Source: Actinomycetota bacterium (GTDB taxonomy: Bacteria > Actinomycetota > CADDZG01 > JAHWKV01). From it: a stretch of 64,000 nucleotides of DNA. The stretch is from the NCBI GenBank assembly GCA_030447305.1, contig JAUJPC010000001.1, forward strand, positions 451,998 to 515,997, given 5' to 3'. The translations under genes and the position numbers were made by a program. The notes under the pieces are model-generated. The model searched no databases. It saw only the letters and a list, made by a program, of their open reading frames with translations, and was not told where the DNA came from. Of this stretch, positions 34,336 to 42,132 are shown in pieces; the stretch's first letter is position 1, and each line of letters begins with the position of its first letter.

Positions 34336-37284
34336 TCAGATGCTTTCCTTGAGCATTGCGCTCAGCTCGGCGCGGCTGACCGGTCCAAGCTTCTGGTAGA
34401 TGTGCGTGAGGTGCGTGGTTACGGTACGCGCGGAGACGAACAGCCGGCTGGCGATCTGTCGGTTCGTCAGGCCTTGGGCGACGAGCTGAGCCACCCGGCG
34501 TTCGCCGGGAGTGAGGGCGTCGAGCCCGGTGGTGGCCGCGCGGCGGGGGCGGCCACCGGCGATGACCAGCTCCTCGCGGGCTTGGTCTGCAAGCGCGGTT
34601 GCTCCATGCCGGTGCGCAAGGTCGAGTGCGTCGACAAGGAAGCCCCGGGCGGGTTGGCGCCGGCGGTTCCGTCGCAGCATGGAGCCGAGCTCGGTCAGCG
34701 CGCGCACTCGGGTCAGCACCCGCGGTGACCCTGCCAAGATGTTCACGGCATCCTGCAGGCGGCGGATTCCATCCTCGCCACCCTCGATAATCCCAATTGC
34801 GATCAGGGCTTGCCCTATGGCACCGGCGACCTGTTGCTTCGTCGCCAGGTCGAGCTCTTGCGCGGCGAGCTCATGTGCGCGCGGCTCGTCGGAGAGCTGC
34901 AGGAGTGCCAAGGCGGCATGGGAGCGCCAGGGAAGGAGCGATGGCGCGTCGACGCCTCCCCGCCCGGCCAACGACCGTCCGCACGCGAGGAAATCCTCGA
35001 GGGCAGCGGCTGCGTCGTTCTGCGCTAGGCGAAACCAGCCCCGGCACTCGAGGTAGAAGGGATTGTCCTCGGCACGCTCGTCGGGCTTCGCGTCTGCAAG
35101 CATACGCCCCGCCTCGTCCCACTCACCTCGCACCATCAGGGCGTTGGCCAGGTGGGCTCGACCGAACGGCCTACCCAGGGCCGGCAGACCTCGAGCCGCC
35201 AGTTCGCCGCAGAGCCGGTCGGAGATTCGGGCGTCCGCTTCCGCGTCGGCCACGGCGCCGCGGCGCAGGTTGACGTTGGACCGCAGGCCGTAGACCACTG
35301 CAGTGGCCCATCCCCAGCGGTGCGCCACGTCTGCTGCCGCGTCGCAGGCGCGTTTCGCCTCCTCGAGCCGGTCGATGAACAGCAGCGCCTCGCCCGCATA
35401 GGCGAATTGAAAGCTGCCGCTTTCAATCAGCCAGTGCCCGCTCAAGGCGAGCTGCGCGAGTTCCGCCACCTTTTCCGGTGACTCGGTTCTCTCTAGGGCC
35501 GTGAGCGCGAGGTTGGCCAGCAGCACCACGCTGGTCGGTCGTGGGGGAAGCGCCTGGGGTGCGAGCTGGTCCAATCGAGCCAGCGCCTCGTCTCGGGTCC
35601 GGGCGTCGAGCCGGGCGCTGCCCAGCAACTCGGCCTCCAACTGCAGTGCCAGCTCCGGATCGAGAGCCGTTTGTGCGCTCGACTGCTCGTCCAGCAGGTC
35701 GACCGCCGACCAGAAGTCCCCGGCCAGCCCGAGGGTTCGGGCCAGGTGGAGCCTCGCCTCTGCCTCCTCGGCGGGTTCTTTGGCGAGTGCAAGGGCCTGT
35801 TGGGCGGTGGCGACCGCGTCCGGATGCCCGCTCTCGGCCTGCGCCCGCCCCAGCGCCAGGGTGACGCCGGCTTGCCGCCCGGGCGGGGGCGGTTCGGCGA
35901 GGGCCCTGGCCAATAACAAGGCGGCCGTCTCGGGGGACCCGCGCTGCCGCTCCCGGACGGCGGCGGCCACCAGCGTGTCCACCACCCAGGGGTCTCTTCG
36001 CGGCAGCGCTTCCAGCAATTGCGCAGCCACGCGTTCCAGCGGCGCCCCCCGGTCTGAGAGGAGGCGCGCGGCCCGGGCATGGGCCAGGGAGCGCCGCGCC
36101 GGCGGGATGTGAGCGCGGACGGCCTCGCGCAGCATGGGGTGGGTGAACCGCAGATAGGCCCCGGGCGCAAGGACGTCGGCTGCCACCAACCGATCCGCGG
36201 CGGTGACGGCCTCCAGCTCGCCGAGTCCTGCCAGTTGCGCGGCCTCCTGCAGCGGCGCCTCGCCCAGCGCTGCGACGGCGTCGGCCAGTTTCACAGCCTG
36301 ATCGCCGACATCGGCGAGCCGTCGCAGCACGGACCGGCCGACGCGCTCTGGAACGTACCGTTCGATGTCGGAGGTCTCGAGGTGGGGCAACTCCTGCAAC
36401 TCTCGGTCGGCGCGTAGCCCGGCAAGCAGCTCCCGAACGAGGAACGGGTTCCCCCCCGTAACCTGCCACAACCGGCGACAGACGCCGGCGTCGAGATCGG
36501 GATCCAAGACCGCTAAGGCCAGCGTTGTAACGGCCTCTTCGCCGAGCGGTGCAGGGGTGGCGCGTCGTGATCCCGCGAGCGAGTCGAACCGCGCGAGCAC
36601 GTCCTTCGCCGGCCCGTCGACGGAGCGCCGGGACGCCAACAGCATGAGGATGGGCAGGTCCGCGAGGCGGCGGGCCACGAAGCCGAGCGCATGCAGCGAC
36701 GGCAGGTCGGCCCAGTGCACGTCGTCGACGCACAGGAGACGTGGTCGCCGTTCGGCGAGGTCTTGAATCAGTTGGTAGAGCCCGTAGGCAGCCCCGAGCC
36801 CCTCACTACCCAGACCGCTGGACGGCGGACCGGCGGTCCCCTCGACGAGCGAAGCGAGAAACGAAGCGGGGCCTTCCAGGACCACAGCGCGGTCCGCGGG
36901 ATCCAGTTGCGCCAGGGCCGGTGCCAGGAGCTGTCGCAGCACCCCGTAGGCAAAGGCCGTCTCGAGATCGTCGCCACGTGCCCCATGGACTTCGAAGCCA
37001 GCATCGACAGCCATATGGGCGACTGCTTCGAGGAGCCGTGTTTTGCCGATGCCGGCCGGGCCCTCCACCACCAGGATTCGCCCCTCGCCGCGGGATGCTT
37101 CTGTAAGCGCCTGGTGGGCCGTCTCGAGCTCATGCTGCCGCTCGAGAAGGAGGTCGGAGTCTCGGGATCGCAGGGTCAGGGCCGGGCTCTCCTCGACGCC
37201 TTCGTAGTGCCTCCTCCCAATGTTACGACCCCCCTTACGATGCCGCCTCCGTCCGTCCTCCTCATGCTGACGGTTAAGGAGCAT
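34336..37284 (-). CDS. LuxR-family LAL regulator with AAA ATPase (second copy)
   Basis: About 982 residues. Walker A is LVVEGPAGIGKTRLLEAVA, Walker B RLLCVDDVHWADLPSLHALG, and the C-terminal HTH TPGERRVAQLVAQGLTNRQI, then ASRLFVSARTVTTHLTHIYQ. The start is uncertain: ATG 37284 is the first one that does not run into the divergent methyltransferase, while ATG 37305 and 37419 lie inside that gene. The typical core begins at LLLERQHELETAHQAL. Sequence differs clearly from the first LAL gene (31271-34192), so this is not a recent duplication. GC content is higher than for its neighbour. It is divergent from the methyltransferase at 37304, a likely target. Confidence 0.9.
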   Translation of the reverse strand: MLLNRQHEEDGRRRHRKGGRNIGRRHYEGVEESPALTLRSRDSDLLLERQHELETAHQALTEASRGEGRILVVEGPAGIGKTRLLEAVAHMAVDAGFEVHGARGDDLETAFAYGVLRQLLAPALAQLDPADRAVVLEGPASFLASLVEGTAGPPSSGLGSEGLGAAYGLYQLIQDLAERRPRLLCVDDVHWADLPSLHALGFVARRLADLPILMLLASRRSVDGPAKDVLARFDSLAGSRRATPAPLGEEAVTTLALAVLDPDLDAGVCRRLWQVTGGNPFLVRELLAGLRADRELQELPHLETSDIERYVPERVGRSVLRRLADVGDQAVKLADAVAALGEAPLQEAAQLAGLGELEAVTAADRLVAADVLAPGAYLRFTHPMLREAVRAHIPPARRSLAHARAARLLSDRGAPLERVAAQLLEALPRRDPWVVDTLVAAAVRERQRGSPETAALLLARALAEPPPPGRQAGVTLALGRAQAESGHPDAVATAQQALALAKEPAEEAEARLHLARTLGLAGDFWSAVDLLDEQSSAQTALDPELALQLEAELLGSARLDARTRDEALARLDQLAPQALPPRPTSVVLLANLALTALERTESPEKVAELAQLALSGHWLIESGSFQFAYAGEALLFIDRLEEAKRACDAAADVAHRWGWATAVVYGLRSNVNLRRGAVADAEADARISDRLCGELAARGLPALGRPFGRAHLANALMVRGEWDEAGRMLADAKPDERAEDNPFYLECRGWFRLAQNDAAAALEDFLACGRSLAGRGGVDAPSLLPWRSHAALALLQLSDEPRAHELAAQELDLATKQQVAGAIGQALIAIGIIEGGEDGIRRLQDAVNILAGSPRVLTRVRALTELGSMLRRNRRRQPARGFLVDALDLAHRHGATALADQAREELVIAGGRPRRAATTGLDALTPGERRVAQLVAQGLTNRQIASRLFVSARTVTTHLTHIYQKLGPVSRAELSAMLKESI

Positions 37285-37303
37285 CCGAACAAGGGAGGGC
37301 ACC

Positions 37304-38389
37304 ATGACTGCAACCGACACACCCACCACTGCGGAGGTAGACCAGGGCAAGCTCGAGGAGTTCGTCGGGCACTTCGCCACAGACCTCGGCGCCGTGCTGC
37401 ATGCCGCAACCGTGCTCATCGGCGACCGTCTCGGCCTCTACAAGGCCATGTCCAACTGCCGCTGGTGCACTCCGGAGGAGCTGGCCGAGCGCACGGAAAC
37501 CCACCTGCGCTACGTGAGGGAGTGGCTCGCCGCCCAGGCGGCCAGCGGCTACGCCGAGTACGATGCCGCCTCCGGCAGCTTCCGGCTCACCCCCGAACAG
37601 AGCTTCGCCCTGACGAGCGAGGACAATCCGCTGTTCGCTCCGGGAGGAATCCAGGTCGCCGCTTCCACCCTCGCCGACGTCGGCCTGGTCGCCGATGCTT
37701 TCCGGACCGGGCGGGGAGTGGCGTGGGGCGAGCACCACCATGACTTGTTCGAGGGGACCCTCCGCTTCTTCCGCCCGAACTACATCGGCAACCTCACCCA
37801 GCACTGGCTCCCCGCGCTCGACGGCGTGGAGGACAAGCTGCAGTCCGGCACGACCGTCGCCGACATCGCCTGCGGTGGGGGAGCGTCGACGATCATCATG
37901 GCGCGGGCCTACCCGGCCTCGAGCTTCGTGGGCTTCGATTACCACGAGGCGTCGATCGCCATCGCACGCAATTCCGCGGCTGCGGCCGGCGTCGCCGAGC
38001 GCTGCACGTTCGAGGTCGCGACGGCCAAGGAGTACCCCGGGACCGGGTACGGGCTGGTGACGGTCTTCGATGCCCTGCACGACATCGGCGACCCCACCGG
38101 CGTTGCGGCTCACGTCCTGCAGACTCTTGCCCCGGATGGGGCGTGGATGGTCGTCGAGCCGTTCGCCCACGACCGCCTGGAGGACAACCTCAACCCGGTG
38201 GGGCGCATCTTCTATTCGGCCTCCACGACCATCTGCCTGCCCGTGTCTCGCTCTCAAGAGGTCGATGCCGGCCTCGGTGCTCAAGCCGGCGAGGCCCGTC
38301 TGCGCCAAGTCGTCACCGGGGGTGGCTTTACCCGCTTCAGACGGGTCGCCGAGACGCCTTTCAACCTGGTCTTCGAGGCCCGGCCGTGA
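37304..38389 (+). CDS. SAM-dependent methyltransferase with winged-helix N-terminus
   Basis: 361 residues from ATG 37304 behind GGGAGGG. Residues 25-110 form a winged-helix dimerisation domain (LIGDRLGLYKAM, CTPEELAERTETHLRYVREW, LTPEQSFALTSEDNPL). The catalytic domain has VADIACGGGASTIIMARAYP (SAM motif), SFVGFDYHEASI and VTVFDALHDIGDP. It resembles Rv2258c-type proteins of mycobacteria. The acceptor is not known. It is transcribed away from the second LAL gene. Confidence 0.9.
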   Translation: MTATDTPTTAEVDQGKLEEFVGHFATDLGAVLHAATVLIGDRLGLYKAMSNCRWCTPEELAERTETHLRYVREWLAAQAASGYAEYDAASGSFRLTPEQSFALTSEDNPLFAPGGIQVAASTLADVGLVADAFRTGRGVAWGEHHHDLFEGTLRFFRPNYIGNLTQHWLPALDGVEDKLQSGTTVADIACGGGASTIIMARAYPASSFVGFDYHEASIAIARNSAAAAGVAERCTFEVATAKEYPGTGYGLVTVFDALHDIGDPTGVAAHVLQTLAPDGAWMVVEPFAHDRLEDNLNPVGRIFYSASTTICLPVSRSQEVDAGLGAQAGEARLRQVVTGGGFTRFRRVAETPFNLVFEARP

Positions 38390-38411
38390 CCAATACCGTG
38401 ATATCCAGTAG

Positions 38412-38422
38412 ATAGTAACTAT
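38412..38422. promoter_or_regulatory. Palindrome before yceI
   Basis: ATAGTAACTAT is a perfect inverted repeat (5-bp arms, one central base) about 47 nt upstream of the YceI start, overlapping an AT-rich -10-like stretch. A MarR-type operator is possible. Confidence 0.35.
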
Positions 38423-38468
38423 AGAGATTCGAGCGAACCGGCCGAGTGCCGGCGGAAAGGAACAAGAA

Positions 38469-39032
38469 GTGTCTACCGCAACCCAGACCGAGCTGGACCG
38501 GCTCACGGGCGACTACACAATCGACCCTGCCCACTCCCGCATCGGCTTTCAAGCTCGCCACGCCATGGTGACCAAGGTCCGTGGCCAGTTCAATGAATTC
38601 GAGGGCAGCTTCCACTTTGACCCTGCAGACCCCGAGGCATCGTCTGCGACCGTCACGGTTCAGGCCAAGAGCATCGACACCGGCCACGAGCAGCGCGACG
38701 CCCACCTGCGTTCCAACGACTTCTTCGCCATGGACGAGTACCGAGAGATCAAGTTTGTCTCCACCTCCGCCGAGAGGGTCGACGACCACAGCTTCAAGCT
38801 CAACGGCGAGCTGACCATCAAGGGAGTGACGCGGCCGGTCAGCATCGATTTCGAGTTCAACGGCGTCGAGCTAGACCCGTGGGGCAACACCCGCATCGGA
38901 TTCGAGGGCTCGACCGAGGTCAATCGCAAAGACTGGGGCATCAACTGGAACGCCGCCCTGGACTCCGGCGGCGTCCTGGTAAGCGACAAGGTCAAGCTTG
39001 AGTTCGACATCGCTGCAACCAAGAACTCCTAA
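38469..39032 (+). CDS. YceI family lipid-binding protein
   Basis: 187 residues from GTG 38469 behind GGAAAGGAAC. LTGDYTIDPAHSRIGFQARH, SFHFDPADPEASSATVTVQA, QRDAHLRSNDFFAMDEYREI and LTIKGVTRPVSIDFEFNGVE are the YceI lipocalin-like barrel. No signal peptide, so it is cytosolic, as usual for actinomycete YceI proteins. The family binds isoprenoid-type lipids; the ligand here is unknown. Confidence 0.95.
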   Translation: MSTATQTELDRLTGDYTIDPAHSRIGFQARHAMVTKVRGQFNEFEGSFHFDPADPEASSATVTVQAKSIDTGHEQRDAHLRSNDFFAMDEYREIKFVSTSAERVDDHSFKLNGELTIKGVTRPVSIDFEFNGVELDPWGNTRIGFEGSTEVNRKDWGINWNAALDSGGVLVSDKVKLEFDIAATKNS

Positions 39033-39045
39033 CACTGCGGTAAGT

Positions 39046-39074
39046 AACAAGGACCGGTTCAGCCGGTCCTTGTT
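39046..39074 (+). terminator. Rho-independent terminator of yceI
   Basis: AACAAGGACCGG pairs perfectly over 12 bp with CCGGTCCTTGTT around a 5-nt loop, followed by CTTTGTTCT. It starts 14 nt after the stop. Confidence 0.85.
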
Positions 39075-39190
39075 CTTTGTTCTAGACGGAGCGAGCCACT
39101 TCTTTCAGGAGGACGCGCCCGACGACGCAGCTCGGGCGATCCGCCAATGGCTCACCCGCCGGCGTTCCGTCGGATACCGCTCAATCGCAG

Positions 39191-39519
39191 ATGACTGACT
39201 CCGGAATGGTTCAGTACCTCCTGGATCAGCTCCATGACCCAGACGTCACCGCTCGTGCGATGTTCGGGGGGCACGGCATCTACCGGAACGGTCACATGTG
39301 CGCACTGGTCTACGGGCGAGGTCGTCTACATGAAGGTGTCGGCCAACGAGGCGAAAACGTCCAAACGTCAGTCGTTCCGTCCAGCACCAACCAGACCATA
39401 AGGAGCTTTCGCGAGATCACTGCGGACGAGCTGGAAATCCGGATGTCCTCGCATCACTTTTCGAAGAGGCCGAGCGAGCGGCATGGCTCAATGGTCTTCG
39501 GAAAGGGCGCCAAGCTTAA
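39191..39519 (+). pseudogene. TfoX N-terminal domain protein, three frameshifts
   Basis: Frame one reads VQYLLDQLHDPDVTARAMFG and GHGIYRNGHMCALVYG. Frame two, from about 39315, reads GEVVYMKVSANEAKTSKRQS, then FRPAPTRP and a stop. Frame one resumes at 39404 as SFREITADELE, and a third frame from 39436 reads NPDVLASLFEEAERAAWLNG and ends LRKGRQA. Together they give a complete TfoX-N protein of about 110 residues. At least three shifts are needed, so the gene is dead or the sequence is poor here. Confidence 0.8.
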
Positions 39520-39616
39520 AAACCGTGTTCCAGGCCCCCTCGGTTTAGTCCAACGAAGCTGGGGGTATCGGTTGGCCGGTTACTTCCAGACGGCCTGACA
39601 AGCAAAGGGGGCAAAG

Positions 39617-39805
39617 ATGGTCGACGTACCGACACCTGGCGAAGGCGCAGAAGAAGCTGAAGAGAGCAATGAGCCGAGGTCGCTGGGCGATGCCGCCAGG
39701 GAAAAGCGGGACCCAATCGCGGCTGAATCTATAGACGTTCCACCTTTCCGCAACCCCGAACGCACCGATAGCGGTGCCGAGGGCACGGGTCCCAGCAGCA
39801 CCTAA
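39617..39805 (+). CDS. Small hypothetical acidic protein
   Basis: 62 residues from ATG 39617 behind AAAGGGGG. Rich in Glu, Pro and Ser (EGAEEAEESNEPRSLGDAAR), with no hydrophobic segment and no recognised family. The ribosome-binding site is the main support. Confidence 0.35.
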   Translation: MVDVPTPGEGAEEAEESNEPRSLGDAAREKRDPIAAESIDVPPFRNPERTDSGAEGTGPSST

Positions 39806-39952
39806 ACGGGGTAGACACTCTCTGAGCACCAGGGCGGCGAGCTCCGGAAGGGGTGGGGGTCGCTCGGTGATGTGGGAATAAAAAGTACCTTGCTCCTAAG
39901 TCGCTTATAAGGGTTCAGTAGTCAAGTCCTTAGATTTGAGGAGGTGAGCTGA

Positions 39953-40520
39953 GTGCTTATCGACTTGGGTAGTTGGAAGAGCCTGGCTCTTCGGGGAGCG
40001 GCCGCATTGGTGTTCGGCTTGTCGACTCTTGCCTGGCCGGCGATCACTTGTTTGCGCTGGTCCTTCTCTTCGGTGCTTACGTTCTCGTGGACGGGGCCTT
40101 CCTCTTGATGTCGACCTTAAAGAGACAGGGGAGTCCCGAATCCCGGCGGGGACTGCTCATACTCGAGGGATTGGTCGGAGTGGGATAAGAATAGCGACTT
40201 TCGCCTGGCCGAGCATCACCGCCTTGGCGCTGCTTTATCTGATTGCAGCTTGGGCTCTAGTCACCGGTTTCCTCGAGATTGCCGCTGCCATCCGGCTTCG
40301 CAAGCACATCGACAATGAGTGGTTTCTTGGAATCGCCGGGGCAATCTCTGTGACATTTGGAGTGCTTCTGGTCTTGATGCCGGGAGCAGGCGCTCTCGCC
40401 GTCACATGGTTGATCGGCGTCTACGCGACGGTCTTCGGGGCGCTTCTAACCGCGCTGGCCTTCAAGATCCGCAGGCTTCTCACGCCGGCCGGTGGTACGT
40501 CCGCTCCTCTGGGCGCCTAA
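39953..40520 (+). pseudogene. HdeD/DUF308 membrane protein, two frameshifts
   Basis: Starts at GTG 39953 behind GAGGAGGTGA. Frame one: SLALRGAAALVFGLSTLAWP. After a missing base at about 40047: LFALVLLFGAYVLVDGAFLL and RRGLLILEGLVGVG. After a missing G in the GGG run at 40182-40184: IRIATFAWPSITALALLYLI, AAWALVTGFLEIAAAIRLR and GVLLVLMPGAGALAVTWLIG. Joined they form a full six-helix DUF308 protein of about 188 residues, related to acid-resistance protein HdeD. Both shifts are single-base losses. Confidence 0.82.
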
Positions 40521-40625
40521 CTAAAGCAGCGCTTGCAAAGGGGCATTGCGTGATGGGCTGCCTGTCGATCCGGAACACCAGGATCGCAGGCCAGCCCTGA
40601 TCCTAGCGAAGGCGGCGTGCCTGCT

Positions 40626-40847
40626 CTACCAGGAAATCTCGATCTCGATCTCGGACTCCTCGCCGATCTCGACCTCCACGCTAAGTTCGACCTCGGCGGG
40701 CACCTTTGCCGAGAGCCGGATGCCGTTGCGCACAAACTCAACTTGATTGTGGCGCGAGATTTGGTCCGCGAGTACCCTCAGGCGAGCGGCTGCTGCCTCG
40801 CGGCTCATCGTTTGATTCTCGGTTATCTCCAATAGCTCGTCGGTCAA
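40626..40847 (-). CDS. Amphi-Trp domain protein
   Basis: 73 residues. SREAAAARLRVLADQISRHN, QVEFVRNGIRLSAKVPAEVE and a final EIEIEISW match the amphi-Trp family, named for its amphipathic strand with a terminal Trp. The family has no known activity. It is convergent with the broken DUF308 gene. Confidence 0.85.
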   Translation of the reverse strand: MTDELLEITENQTMSREAAAARLRVLADQISRHNQVEFVRNGIRLSAKVPAEVELSVEVEIGEESEIEIEISW

Positions 40848-41071
40848 GCTCTACCTCCATGTCCGTTCGACATCCAGGTTCCTGGGGAACCGGCAGCTTC
40901 ACCAGGCTGTTGCGCTACCCAGCAGTTTTACTACTTTGTACGTGCCGGCACCCTCGGTCGTAGCCTTTCCTGGCTCCGCAAGGACTCCAGACGCAGCGAC
41001 TGAGCGTCGCATCTCCTAAGGTTTTGGGATCCGCGGTCCGGGTAATTCGGAAACCTACGGGGAGGTGCTTC

Positions 41072-41929
41072 ATGTTCAAGAGTCATCGTGCCATCCATAC
41101 GGCACTAGCAGTGCTTCTATCCATCTTTTTGCTGGCCGCTTGTGGAGGGGAAGAACCGGAAGAGACCGAGGCCAGTCCCACCACAGGCAACACCGGTGCC
41201 TTCGAGATAACCGGCACCGTTCAGACGGTTGAGATAGAGGATGGTGGAGCTTCACCGGGGGCGACCGGAACCGCCACGCCTACCAACGCCAGCCCGACCG
41301 CGGGCGGTTCGCCCACCGCGGGTGGGACCGCTTCGCCCGCCGGACCTGTTGCCCGGCTTTTGGTGGAGATCGAAAACCTCACTCCCAGGGCTCCAGGCAT
41401 CCTGTGTGACGTTGAAGACGGTGACCAGGTCACTCTGACCGTTACCGGCACCACCGCGATCGATCCGCAGCGCCCGCTCGAAGAGCTGGACGAGCTCGAG
41501 GGCCGTTCCATTCGTGCCGAAGGCAACGCCGAGGAGCTTGCGGCGGAGGACCGTGGCGGTAGTCCTGCAGGCGAGGGCGAAGAAACCGGGTCACCCACGG
41601 CAACTGGCACCGGCAGCCCGACGGCCAGCCCGACGGCCACTGGAACCGCCACTGGCGTCGCCAGCCCGGGAACCGGGGGTACGGCAGGGGGCGCAGGGGG
41701 TGGAGGCACCAACGAGGACCCCGAGGCCGGATGCCACTGGGAGGTGGCCAGGCTGGTGATTGAGGAAGCAGAGGGAGGCGAGACGACCGGTGCTGGTACC
41801 GGATCGCCGACTCCAGCTCCTGCGGGAGGCCAGGGCACGAAGACCGGAGGCACCGGCGCGTCGCCCACTCCCGGCAACCAGCGGACCCCGGCCGGTGCAA
41901 CGCCGACGTCAGGCGGAGCCGGAACCTAA
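41072..41929 (+). CDS. Low-complexity Thr/Pro/Gly-rich lipoprotein
   Basis: 285 residues from ATG 41072, in front of which lies GGGGAGGTG. Signal peptide HTALAVLLSIFLLAACGGEE has a clear lipobox (LAAC). A globular piece (VARLLVEIENLTPRAPGILC, DGDQVTLTVTGTTAIDP, ELDELEGRSIRAEGNAEEL) is split by long ATGTATPT- and GGTAGGAGG-type linkers, with CHWEVARLVIEE completing the fold. The two Cys (Cys in GILC and in GCHW) could form a disulfide. It is attached outside the membrane; the role is unknown. Confidence 0.8.
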   Translation: MFKSHRAIHTALAVLLSIFLLAACGGEEPEETEASPTTGNTGAFEITGTVQTVEIEDGGASPGATGTATPTNASPTAGGSPTAGGTASPAGPVARLLVEIENLTPRAPGILCDVEDGDQVTLTVTGTTAIDPQRPLEELDELEGRSIRAEGNAEELAAEDRGGSPAGEGEETGSPTATGTGSPTASPTATGTATGVASPGTGGTAGGAGGGGTNEDPEAGCHWEVARLVIEEAEGGETTGAGTGSPTPAPAGGQGTKTGGTGASPTPGNQRTPAGATPTSGGAGT

Positions 41930-41973
41930 AGAAAAGCGATGGGCTGACCCTTTTCAGCCAGACCGCTTCGTAC

Positions 41974-42008
41974 AAAGTCGGGGCCACCAATGCGGCCCCG
42001 ACTTTTTC
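41974..42008 (+). terminator. Rho-independent terminator of the lipoprotein gene
   Basis: AAAGTCGGGGCC pairs perfectly with GGCCCCGACTTT around an 8-nt loop and is followed by TTTTCG. It starts 45 nt after the stop and separates the lipoprotein from the sugar cluster. Confidence 0.9.
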
Positions 42009-42132
42009 GTCCACTGCAACTCCCCGTCTTAGCTGTCACGAGGTCGTGAAGCCGGGTAGGGTGCTGCGATGTGGCCAGCGTGGCGGATCGATCTATTGGA
42101 GGTAGGGTCGACATCGTGATGGAGGGTTGACA

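Noticed and set aside
35423-36733. 436-codon minus-strand frame rich in Arg, Gly and Ala
   Set aside because: Shifted frame of the second LAL gene; composition typical of a GC-rich shadow.
37274-38506. 410-codon minus-strand frame
   Set aside because: Antisense to the SAM methyltransferase, which has the SAM motif and a ribosome-binding site.
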